Made by a program: the position numbers and the translations under genes
The notes under the pieces: generated by a model
Databases searched by the model: none
What the model was told of the DNA's origin: nothing
The model's input: the letters and a program-made list of their open reading frames with translations, nothing else
Shown: positions 15,864 through 23,470 of the stretch, piece by piece
How positions within the stretch are numbered: position 1 is the first letter of the stretch
Layout of the letters: each line of letters begins with the position of its first letter
Assembly: GCA_016550425.1 (NCBI GenBank)
Contig: JABXGS010000008.1
Span: forward strand, 1 to 29,591
DNA length: 29,591 nt
Direction: 5' to 3'
Source: an archaeon
GTDB lineage: Archaea > Asgardarchaeota > Hermodarchaeia > Hermodarchaeales > Hermodarchaeaceae

Positions 15864-16664
15864 TTACCGATTGTTATTTCTTGCTAACGCTTTTCGAAGT
15901 GCTTGGACAGTTTCAGCGACTTCAGCATCTTGTTGAACAGCACGGAGGAAAATTTCCTCAAGTGACCCATGGGCTTTGACCATTTCGCGAAGCTCATCCA
16001 CGGTGCCTTCAGCGACCATTTTACCATCGTCGATGATTCCGATTCGGTTACAAAGGCTTTCAGCTACTTCAAGAATGTGGCTGCTAAACAAAATGCCTCC
16101 ACCATTTTCCAAATGAATGTTAAGAATGTCTTTGAACACTCGAGCAGTTCGGGCATCTAATCCACTAAAGGGTTCATCAAGAACCAACAGAGGAGGATCA
16201 TGAATGATGGCAGCAATGATGCTAGCCTTTTGTCGATTCCCATGACTAAGCGCAGCTATTGGTTTATCATAATATTCCTCGAATTCAAATGCATCGATAA
16301 GTGATGGAACACGGGTTATAAGCTCTGACGGTTCTAGTTGACGAATGGATACAATGAAATTGAAGAATTCACGGGGAGTCAGTGACTCATAGAGTATGTG
16401 TTCCTCAGGCACTAATCCGATTCGATTCTTGACTTCAATTGGCTGTGCCATCGGATCAAAACCAAATACTTTCACCTGCCCAAGAGTTGGAGGGAGTAAT
16501 CCACTGACCATTTTGACCGTAGTAGTTTTTCCAGCGCCATTCGGTCCGAGAAGCCCATAAATTTCACCGGCACGAACTTCAAAGGATAAATGATCAACTG
16601 CAACCGTCTCTCCGAAATTACGCACCAAGTCGTTTGCAATGATTGGCTTGCCGTTACCTTTCAT
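15864..16664 (-). CDS. ABC transporter ATP-binding protein (ABC-2 exporter type)
   Basis: The protein has 266 residues. Walker A GPNGAGKT is at 40-47, the signature region LSHGNRQK at 139-146 (LSHGN in place of LSGGQ), Walker B LLVLDEP at 159-165, and the H-loop His in LFSSHILE. At the Q-loop position the sequence reads VPEEHILYE, with Glu in place of the usual Gln. This matches the CcmA/DrrA-like ATPases that drive ABC-2 permeases. ATG 16664 has GGAG about 9 bases upstream. The permease gene follows after 4 bases, and the Fsr-like MFS gene lies 60 bases upstream on the same strand and may be cotranscribed. Confidence 0.93.
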   Translation of the reverse strand: MKGNGKPIIANDLVRNFGETVAVDHLSFEVRAGEIYGLLGPNGAGKTTTVKMVSGLLPPTLGQVKVFGFDPMAQPIEVKNRIGLVPEEHILYESLTPREFFNFIVSIRQLEPSELITRVPSLIDAFEFEEYYDKPIAALSHGNRQKASIIAAIIHDPPLLVLDEPFSGLDARTARVFKDILNIHLENGGGILFSSHILEVAESLCNRIGIIDDGKMVAEGTVDELREMVKAHGSLEEIFLRAVQQDAEVAETVQALRKALARNNNR

Positions 16665-16724
16665 CGTTTGTCTCCTATTGTTTTCAGGTTAACTCATGGC
16701 TAAATAATTTCTGAAAAGAGGAAG

Positions 16725-17942
16725 TCATTCAACCATTGAGTTCGTATCACGTCTATGAACAAAGGGAACTAAGAACGCAGCAAATAACCCAAGGAGTGCT
16801 AGAATGAAGAATCCAGCAACCCAGGTTCCGAAGATGAAGAAGCTAATGGTGATAATTGGAATGCCAAAGGCACCAAGTCCAAAACGAGTGAAAAAGCTCC
16901 AACCAAAGACCTTACCACGGCTACCAGGACTAGACAGGTGGGCAACCATGGTATTATTTGCAGCCTGAGCTGCAAAAAAAGAAAAACCAAAAATCATAAC
17001 GGCAGCGATTAACAATGAATCCCCAAAGATAGTTGGTGAATAAGGCACCGCTAAGAGTACCAATGAAACAGTTGTAAGTAAAGTCATTATAATTAGAATT
17101 TTACGCCAGCCATACCGATCGGTGAGCCGACCACCCACTTCTTGACCGAACATTCCGCCAATATAAACTAGCGTTCCAATAAACCCAGCAATGACTAGTA
17201 GTGCACCTAACTCGAGGGTAATATAGACCGGTAAAGCAGTAACAGTCCCACGGTAGAGCATCCCTCGAGCAGCGAAGATGAACGAGACAAGAATCATCAC
17301 ACCAACCGATGCTGCACTAAAGAAACCTAATCCCTTTTCTTTATCATCATTTGTCCATGCAGGAATTTCGGAGGTTTGTACTCTGACACGTAGAGTAATT
17401 ACTGCGATTATTATACCAATTGCTGCAAGAAAGAGGAAAATTGCTTGCCAAAAGATTGTGCTTAAAATCAATGCAGAAATCAGAGGAGCCATCATTTGGC
17501 CAATACTGCCACCAATCCCATGACGGCCCAAAGCCTTTCCACGATTTTTTTCAAAGGTGTTTGAAACCCAAGTTGTGCCTGCTGGATGATATAATCCAGC
17601 GCCGAAAGCATAGGTCATAAAGAGGAATGCAATCACACCAATTCCCAAAGGCCAGAGAAAGAACAAAGCAATCCCTGAAAACACCGAGAGCATTAATCCA
17701 ATGGCGATTACCAGACGTGGACCAATACGGTCACAAAGAAAACCTGCTGGAATTGCTCCAAAACCAAACACAAAGTATGCAGGTGTATTAAGCAGTAAGA
17801 CAACTAACCATTCCAAACCCGGAGTAATCGGAGTTACAAGAAGAAGCTTGGTTGTAATATAGGGAAGTGCAAGCATTAACAGATGAACCATACCATGTGC
17901 TGCACCCGTAATGAGCAAAGTGGTATTTTGCTGGTTCACCAT
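16725..17942 (-). CDS. MFS transporter, Fsr-like
   Basis: The 405-residue protein has twelve membrane helices in two six-helix halves. The N-terminal AAHGMVHLLMLALPYI resembles the first helix of fosmidomycin-resistance (Fsr)-type and related carriers. The loop 2-3 MFS motif A appears as GFLCDRIGPRLVIA, and the equivalent in the second half as GRLTDRYGWRKILI. GLYHPAGTTWVSNTFEKNRGKALGRHGIGGSIG matches the conserved helix 4-5 region of the Fsr group. Substrate unknown; drug or metabolite efflux is the usual role. ATG 17942 has GGTG upstream. It diverges from a second MFS gene across a gap with an inverted repeat. Confidence 0.87.
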   Translation of the reverse strand: MVNQQNTTLLITGAAHGMVHLLMLALPYITTKLLLVTPITPGLEWLVVLLLNTPAYFVFGFGAIPAGFLCDRIGPRLVIAIGLMLSVFSGIALFFLWPLGIGVIAFLFMTYAFGAGLYHPAGTTWVSNTFEKNRGKALGRHGIGGSIGQMMAPLISALILSTIFWQAIFLFLAAIGIIIAVITLRVRVQTSEIPAWTNDDKEKGLGFFSAASVGVMILVSFIFAARGMLYRGTVTALPVYITLELGALLVIAGFIGTLVYIGGMFGQEVGGRLTDRYGWRKILIIMTLLTTVSLVLLAVPYSPTIFGDSLLIAAVMIFGFSFFAAQAANNTMVAHLSSPGSRGKVFGWSFFTRFGLGAFGIPIITISFFIFGTWVAGFFILALLGLFAAFLVPFVHRRDTNSMVE

Positions 17943-17983
17943 CAGCTACACCAAGAAAATAATTGTTAGAAACCGGCTATTGC

Positions 17984-18000
17984 GAATCTCCTTAAGATTC
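17984..18000. promoter_or_regulatory. Inverted repeat GAATCT-N5-AGATTC between divergent MFS genes
   Basis: Perfect six-base arms around CCTTA lie about 40 bases from the start of the left gene and 60-100 from the start of the right gene. Placement suits an operator acting on both promoters. No regulator gene is adjacent. Confidence 0.4.
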
Positions 18001-18061
18001 TTTCACATCAATTAAGTCCTCAGTGTCGTAATCTGACTGTGAGATGATAGAAACACATTAA

Positions 18062-19480
18062 ATGAGTAAGCGTTTGGTTAGCCCAATCACAAGAGGGTCA
18101 ACCATGGAGACTACGACTCCAGCAACACCTGTTAAACCATGGGGTAGACGCGATCGAGTCACGTATGGAATTCTTTTTGTTCTTGGAATTATTGTTGCAG
18201 CAGCAAGCGCCCTTCTACCACCAATGACAGGTGTTCTAGTTTCCGCCCTAGGAGTCCCTTCCGATGACTGGATTGCCCTAATAGTTACAATCTTTCTTCT
18301 TATCTCGGGTTTTGCCGCCATTCCATGGGCGTATTTTGCAGATCGATCGACTCGACGAAATCTGCTTATCATCAGCACCTTCTTCTGGTTATTTTGGTTC
18401 ATTCCAATCCTCCTACCCTCTATCACATACCTACAATTGCTTCTCTTCTATTGTCTAGCAGCTGTTGGCGTGGGAGCGGCAGGACCCCTTTCCCTTTCAA
18501 TGACGATTGACTGTGTTCCCGCTCATTACCGTTCGACTACAATTGGAATTCTTGGAACTGCTGCGGGGGCAGGGTATGGATTGGGATTTATTATTGCAGG
18601 CTTGCTTGTTGAAACCTTTGGTTGGCAAACACCCTTTCTAATATTAACAGTATTTGGATTTTCAGCTGCATTCCTGCTATTTCTCACTCGAGAACCTCCA
18701 CGAGGTCAATATGAAGAATGTCTATTAGACCTTCAAGACACAGGAGTTGTGTACACCTATACCCTAAATAAAAAAGATTTACAGCGTATGTGGTCTAAGA
18801 AATCTAACATCTGGCTCATCGTTGTGGGGATAATTGCCATTATTCCAACAGCCGCTTTTGGGGCATGGGCTGTTCGATGGCTAAACGTGGATCACAATCT
18901 TAGTATTTTTGTTGCTACTCTTTTCATGACCCTAGCCCTCGCTAGCCAAATTATTGGCACAACTGTTTTTGGGCGACTAGGAGACCGTTATTTCAAAAAA
19001 GACAAACGAGGACGCGCCTACCTCATCTTAGTTTGTTGTCTAGTTGCTGGCCCAATACTCATCATTGCTAGTCTGTATCCCTTCACAGTTGCACCTTCTT
19101 CAACAATATGGGACCTATTTCTCAATCCTGCAACTTTTGTCTTCTTTCTTATCATCTTTGTGGGAACTCTTTTTGACGCTGGAATAACCCCTCTGATTTA
19201 TGTTAGTGCAGGGGACGTTAATCCTCCCGAAATTCGCAGTACGGCTCTCTCTCTGAATATGCTAGCTCACGTAATTGGGGTAGCTATAGGAACCCAACTT
19301 GTTCCGACGATTGCAGTTATTTTCTTCGCGGGATTCTATTCGCCTGCGTTTGTTATTATTTGCCTTTTCTTCTTCGTTGGTGCCCTTGTAACAATCCCTA
19401 TTATCAGCAGTATCCGGAAGGATATCCAAACCACCGAAGAGGATACTCGGCAACGGTTTGAAAATCAAACCAATAGATAA
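18062..19480 (+). CDS. MFS transporter, Spinster-like
   Basis: The 472-residue carrier has about twelve membrane helices. Features shared with the Spinster-like MFS group are IPWAYFADRSTRRNLL (motif A form), the VGVGAAGPLSLSMTIDCVP region in helix 4, GILGTAAGAGYGLGFIIAGLL in helix 5, and FLTREPPRG closing the first half. The second half holds FGRLGDRYFKKDKRG. Eukaryotic Spinster proteins move lysolipids such as sphingosine 1-phosphate; prokaryotic substrates are mostly unknown. ATG 18062 lacks a ribosome site, while ATG 18104 has GAGGG (18093-18097) just upstream, so the true start may be 18104 (458 residues). It diverges from the Fsr-like gene and is followed 90 bases later by the ketoacyl synthase-like gene. 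Confidence 0.83.
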   Translation: MSKRLVSPITRGSTMETTTPATPVKPWGRRDRVTYGILFVLGIIVAAASALLPPMTGVLVSALGVPSDDWIALIVTIFLLISGFAAIPWAYFADRSTRRNLLIISTFFWLFWFIPILLPSITYLQLLLFYCLAAVGVGAAGPLSLSMTIDCVPAHYRSTTIGILGTAAGAGYGLGFIIAGLLVETFGWQTPFLILTVFGFSAAFLLFLTREPPRGQYEECLLDLQDTGVVYTYTLNKKDLQRMWSKKSNIWLIVVGIIAIIPTAAFGAWAVRWLNVDHNLSIFVATLFMTLALASQIIGTTVFGRLGDRYFKKDKRGRAYLILVCCLVAGPILIIASLYPFTVAPSSTIWDLFLNPATFVFFLIIFVGTLFDAGITPLIYVSAGDVNPPEIRSTALSLNMLAHVIGVAIGTQLVPTIAVIFFAGFYSPAFVIICLFFFVGALVTIPIISSIRKDIQTTEEDTRQRFENQTNR

Positions 19481-19570
19481 TCTAAATTTGGAAGCTAATC
19501 ACGTTTTTAAGGCACAAAGGATTTCTAAGCAACCTGAAACCCATGGCTTTCCTTTGCCTGGTGAGTCATT

Positions 19571-20593
19571 ATGCCTGAATCAGCGATAAAGATGGGACTT
19601 GTTAGTACTGGAGTCTATCTCCCAAAATACCGCCATACAGCTGCTTTCATCTCGAAAGAAACCGGTATTCCTGAAGATATTCTCAAAACGAAATTTGGAC
19701 TTACAAGTAAAACAGTGGGTGGTCCTGAAGATGGCCCAGTCAGCATGGGGATCCGAGCAGCAAATACTGCTTTGAAAAAGGCTCCAAAGATATCTACCGA
19801 GGACATCGATGTCGTTCTTTGGACAGGTGAGACGTTTATTGAACGCCCGATGCAAGTAGCGGGTGTCAAACTCTCCTATGAGATAGGTGCCAATAGAGCC
19901 TGGGCCTTGGACCTCAGCGCTCGATGTGCAACCCTGATGGGGGGAATCCGGCTAACAAAAGCGTTGATGGCAACGGAACCAGATGTTCGCACCGTTTTAC
20001 TAGCGAGCGGATACCAGAATTGTGACCTGATTAATTACAAGAATGAAAGAAGCCGGTTTATGTTCAGCCTCGCGGCAAGCGGAGTGGCAGCCATCCTGCA
20101 AAGGGATTACCCGCACAATCAGGTGCTTGAAACCTCGATTATCACTGATGGCGCCTTTGCAGACGATGTCTATTGTCCTGCTGGGGGCACTGAATTACCC
20201 ATTAGTTGTGAAGCCATCAAAAAGGGACTCCAATACTTAGACGTCCCTGACCCACCGAGTATGAAAGCTCGACTGGATAAACTCTCCATGCAGAACTTCA
20301 TTCGCGTGGTCAAAGACGCCACCAACCGTAGTGGATACTCAATCAATGATATCGATTACTTGGCTTTACTCCATATGAAACGATCTGCTTTCACGTATGT
20401 CCTCAATGAACTTGGACTTACCATGGATCAAACGACATATTTTGAAGAATGGGGACACATGGGACAAAATGATGCCATTGTCTCCATTGAAGAAGGATTA
20501 AAAACAGGCAAAATAAAGACTGGAGATCTCGTGTGCTTAGCGGCCGCTGGAATCGGATATACCTGGTCGTCGACCTGTATCAAATGGGGCTAA
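19571..20593 (+). CDS. 3-Oxoacyl-ACP synthase III-like (thiolase-fold) enzyme
   Basis: The 340-residue protein has the FabH-like thiolase fold. The nucleophile is Cys119 in DLSARCATLMGGI. The second catalytic position is His268 in LALLHMKRSAF, where typical FabH has HxxN. At the place of the FabH Asn (GN), the sequence is EWGHMGQNDAI, putting His296 or Asn300 there. The C-terminal GDLVCLAAAGIGYTWSS is characteristic of this subgroup. It should carry out a Claisen-type condensation of acyl-thioesters. Archaeal HMG-CoA synthase is a relative of similar length, but these motifs look closer to KAS III. GGTGAG (19560-19565) precedes ATG 19571. The nearby acyl-CoA synthetase and thioester-type enzymes suggest acyl metabolism. 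Confidence 0.82.
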   Translation: MPESAIKMGLVSTGVYLPKYRHTAAFISKETGIPEDILKTKFGLTSKTVGGPEDGPVSMGIRAANTALKKAPKISTEDIDVVLWTGETFIERPMQVAGVKLSYEIGANRAWALDLSARCATLMGGIRLTKALMATEPDVRTVLLASGYQNCDLINYKNERSRFMFSLAASGVAAILQRDYPHNQVLETSIITDGAFADDVYCPAGGTELPISCEAIKKGLQYLDVPDPPSMKARLDKLSMQNFIRVVKDATNRSGYSINDIDYLALLHMKRSAFTYVLNELGLTMDQTTYFEEWGHMGQNDAIVSIEEGLKTGKIKTGDLVCLAAAGIGYTWSSTCIKWG

Positions 20594-20604
20594 ACAACCG
20601 AATA

Positions 20605-20763
20605 TCACATTTGCTTAAGATGCCGTTCCAAACAACTGAGTTGGTGTTCCGCACCTTCAAGATTTCCCTCGACAATTAGTTTCCGTGCTGTAGTTACGTG
20701 TTTCAGGGCACAGCCCTTGAAATCATTGGTTAATTCACATTCCTGACATTTTCCTTCCGACAT
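20605..20763 (-). CDS. Small Cys-rich, possibly metal-binding protein
   Basis: A 52-residue frame starts at ATG 20763 and stops with TGA at 20605-20607. GGTGA lies about 9 bases upstream and a TATA-like CATAAAG further up, so it looks like a real gene. Cys at 6 and 9 form CxxC, with further Cys at 18 and 44 and His at 22, 40 and 48; the CxxC-x8-C-x3-H arrangement could hold zinc or iron. The C-terminal half is helical (KLIVEGNLEGAEHQLSCLERHLKQM). It lies between the ketoacyl synthase-like gene (convergent) and the GH5 gene (same strand, 68 bases upstream). No family is recognised. Confidence 0.6.
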   Translation of the reverse strand: MSEGKCQECELTNDFKGCALKHVTTARKLIVEGNLEGAEHQLSCLERHLKQM

Positions 20764-20831
20764 TGAAAAATCACCATAGAACCACTTGGGCTTGAAAGTT
20801 CCTCTTATGCTTTATGTGCTATCAGGTTTGA

Positions 20832-22748
20832 TTAGTCCAAGGGTTGAATAACCAATGAATGATGTCCCGGTTTCAGCACTCGAAAACCGAAAAGTTGGTC
20901 ATCACCAGTATCAATATGTTCCCAATCAGATAACACAACTTGAAATCCTTCTGGATAATGAAAAGCTGGAACATAAATGATAGATGGTGCTTTGATTTTG
21001 GGATCAGCATCGAACTCCAAGCGAAACTCTTTCTGCTTTATCGAAAAACCCATTGACAAAGGTGTTCCAGCAATTGCTACGATGTGGGGACGGCAAAATC
21101 CAGCAGTACCACGACCGCCACTGTTAATGTCAAAAGGATCAATCTGTTGTGAGATGCTAAAGATTGAGAAATCTTCTTGATTCCATTGGTCACCCCATGT
21201 ATTGTCATTATCAGCAGAATAATTCCAAAGCATAGAATGGAGTAGATTTGCATCCATTGCATTGTAATACATTGAGAGTGCCATGACATGCTTCTTCCAC
21301 GCCTTTTTGGGGTTTGTTTTCCAGTGCCTGAAGCCTTCACGGTTGTTTAAATCAAAGGATAAACCAAACTCACCGATAATTGTGGGAACCCCTCCATGAA
21401 TTTCATGGGATAATGCTTTAATTTTCGCTAGTTGTTGGGTAAACATCTTTTGTACATTCTTGGTTCCGAGCACTAGTTTATTCCGAGTGGTGTCAAAACT
21501 AAACCATCCACGAAATCGTTTCAATCCTACAGCAATTTCATCATACCAGTGACTGGAGTTCACACTATTGGTTGGTGGGTTTTGAGGGAAGGCTTCTCCA
21601 CGCATCGCAGCCTCTGGTGGTGGTTCAACCCCAATAATGGCATTTGGACAAATCGTACGAATCCCCTCAGCAAATTGATAGATAAACGGTGACAAGAACT
21701 GCTCTAAGAAATCAACATGTCTTCCATTTTGAATCAGAAAATAATCGTTGTGTAAAATGACTGGAAACCCTTCTTTGTTAACATCCCATACCCCATGTTC
21801 TCGCCAGATATCCTCGAAGCCATCAAGCCAACATGAAACCCCGTTGGGATTCAGAACTTCCCGTCGAATCTCTCGCACCGCAAACCGTTTGATAAGACTA
21901 TAAGGAATTTCACGCGGAAACCCTGAGGCCATTACCATGGCGTCGAAGGGATTAATTCCGTAAAACAATTCGCGGGAAATAAGTTTTGATGCGCCATCCA
22001 CACGTTGACCGATCCATCCTGGACAGGGTTCATTCATTGCTTCAAAACCTATCACATTGGGATTGTCCCGAACACGCTTTGCCACCTGCTTCAAGGCGTT
22101 AAGATAGTGATCTTGAAGGAAGTTTTGAACGGGAATACCGTGAACTGTGCATTTAGGCGCAAAGGTATTACCTCCGAAAAAGAGTGTAAACATTGTGCAG
22201 GTAGCGAAGCGCCCATAATTTTGTAACCACGCCATTGGGGGGTATGCGTCGGGATTATTTGGGTCATATCGATGTTGCATGACAAATGCTGCAGCAGATT
22301 CATCAAATTTTGTAATATCAAGCCCCACTTTTTCAAAGGTCCAGATAGGAGCACCATCGCCACCCGAAGCTCGACTCCAGAGGTCTTGATGAGGATCGAT
22401 GAATATATAGAACTGAAATTCTGCGGCGATTTTTAACACTTCTTCGATGTAGTCGAGATACTCTTTGTCGTAGTTTTTGGGTCCGTTGTGTTCGATTGAT
22501 TCCCAGGTCACGATGAACCGGAGAGCATTGAACCCCCAATGTTGGATACGTGAGAAATGATTTGTTGCATCTTTGAGTGGAAAGGGGCGACCTACAAACG
22601 AGATATTATAGTCAGTAAAATCGGTTTTCAGATGAGTAGCACCATTTGGTTTAAACGGGACCTTGGAACTGCCTCCAAGATTGATACCTCGGAGTAACAC
22701 TTTTCGCCCATCTTCATCTCGGAACCATTCATTATAAATGGTAAGCAA
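20832..22748 (-). CDS. GH5 glycosidase, glucosylceramidase / steryl-glucosidase (EGCase)-like
   Basis: The 638-residue protein has a (beta/alpha)8 GH5 catalytic domain and a C-terminal beta-sandwich (about the last 80 residues, like the GH5 C-terminal domain of endoglycoceramidases). The acid/base Glu is in FEAMNEPCPGW (about residue 240) and the nucleophile Glu in TIIGEFGLSFD (about 460). DPHQDLWSRASGGDGAPIWTFE and NSVNSSHWYDE closely resemble fungal intracellular EGCrP-type enzymes (GH5_12) that cleave glucose from glucosylceramide or ergosteryl glucoside. No signal peptide, so probably cytosolic. I chose TTG 22748: GAGGTC (22755-22760) is 6 bases upstream, whereas TTG 22772 has none. Archaea are not known for sphingolipids or sterols, so the real substrate, perhaps a glycolipid, is open. 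Confidence 0.82.
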   Translation of the reverse strand: MLTIYNEWFRDEDGRKVLLRGINLGGSSKVPFKPNGATHLKTDFTDYNISFVGRPFPLKDATNHFSRIQHWGFNALRFIVTWESIEHNGPKNYDKEYLDYIEEVLKIAAEFQFYIFIDPHQDLWSRASGGDGAPIWTFEKVGLDITKFDESAAAFVMQHRYDPNNPDAYPPMAWLQNYGRFATCTMFTLFFGGNTFAPKCTVHGIPVQNFLQDHYLNALKQVAKRVRDNPNVIGFEAMNEPCPGWIGQRVDGASKLISRELFYGINPFDAMVMASGFPREIPYSLIKRFAVREIRREVLNPNGVSCWLDGFEDIWREHGVWDVNKEGFPVILHNDYFLIQNGRHVDFLEQFLSPFIYQFAEGIRTICPNAIIGVEPPPEAAMRGEAFPQNPPTNSVNSSHWYDEIAVGLKRFRGWFSFDTTRNKLVLGTKNVQKMFTQQLAKIKALSHEIHGGVPTIIGEFGLSFDLNNREGFRHWKTNPKKAWKKHVMALSMYYNAMDANLLHSMLWNYSADNDNTWGDQWNQEDFSIFSISQQIDPFDINSGGRGTAGFCRPHIVAIAGTPLSMGFSIKQKEFRLEFDADPKIKAPSIIYVPAFHYPEGFQVVLSDWEHIDTGDDQLFGFRVLKPGHHSLVIQPLD

Positions 22749-22822
22749 GAATATGACCTCAGTTCTAGGCAAAGAGCAAGGGGATATTGGTTAAATGACT
22801 TGCAGGAAGGGAAAAGTCTATT

Positions 22823-22837
22823 TTATGTTTAACATAA
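22823..22837. promoter_or_regulatory. 15-base palindrome TTATGTTTAACATAA in the GH5/DinB divergent promoter
   Basis: TTATGTT and AACATAA are perfect 7-base arms around one T. The element overlaps the most TATA-like sequence for the DinB gene, about 34-48 bases before ATG 22871, and lies 75-89 bases before the GH5 start. It suits a repressor site that blocks TBP. Confidence 0.42.
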
Positions 22838-22870
22838 TCCCATGCCTACCTAAAAATTGAGGTTTCCAAC

Positions 22871-23362
22871 ATGACAAAATATCCATGGTTAACCAAGGCA
22901 TTTACAGATGCTCTTTACGGAAAATATGCCCATTATGATGTCTTGAAAGCACTTCGGGGACTCACCGCTGAGCAAGCAAAACAACAACCAATCAAGAATG
23001 AACGATCGATTTGGGATCAATTATACCATATTGTGTTTTGGCATGATATGGCATTTCGAGCAGTTCAGGGTGAAGAGTTTGATTGGAAAGCCATTCAAGG
23101 GACAGACTGGTTACCTGAAGGTGCAGTATTTACTGAAAAAGCGTGGAATGAACTTGTGGAGAGTTTTACTGATCATCTTATCAAGCTAAAAGAGATTACA
23201 GAAAAGGACGATATTGATCGGCTCCTCAAAGGTTTTGACAATACACCCCTTGGTAGAAACATTATCATTGAATTTCAACACAATGCCTATCATATAGGTC
23301 AAATCGTCCTCCTTCGCAAGTTACAGGGGTATTGGCCCCCACCAGAAGACGAACAGGAATAA
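22871..23362 (+). CDS. DinB superfamily protein
   Basis: The 163-residue protein has a four-helix bundle of the DinB/YfiT-like superfamily. The metal-binding His triad is visible: His53 in QLYHIVFWHDM, and His137 and His141 in FQHNAYHIGQI, the typical C-terminal motif. Superfamily members include thiol transferases for bacillithiol or mycothiol and many of unknown function, often stress related. GAGGT (22859-22863) lies 7 bases before ATG 22871. It diverges from the GH5 gene across a 15-base palindrome and converges on the acyl-CoA synthetase gene. No archaeal thiol cofactor genes are nearby, so the specific reaction is unknown. Confidence 0.85.
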   Translation: MTKYPWLTKAFTDALYGKYAHYDVLKALRGLTAEQAKQQPIKNERSIWDQLYHIVFWHDMAFRAVQGEEFDWKAIQGTDWLPEGAVFTEKAWNELVESFTDHLIKLKEITEKDDIDRLLKGFDNTPLGRNIIIEFQHNAYHIGQIVLLRKLQGYWPPPEDEQE

Positions 23363-23470
23363 CCAAGCTTACCGGTTCAGATACTCAAAAACTTCTCACC
23401 AAGATTTCTCAAAGTCCTACACTTACCCTGACACGATATGCTTGAGGTGAGGATGTATCTCTCCGTACAA

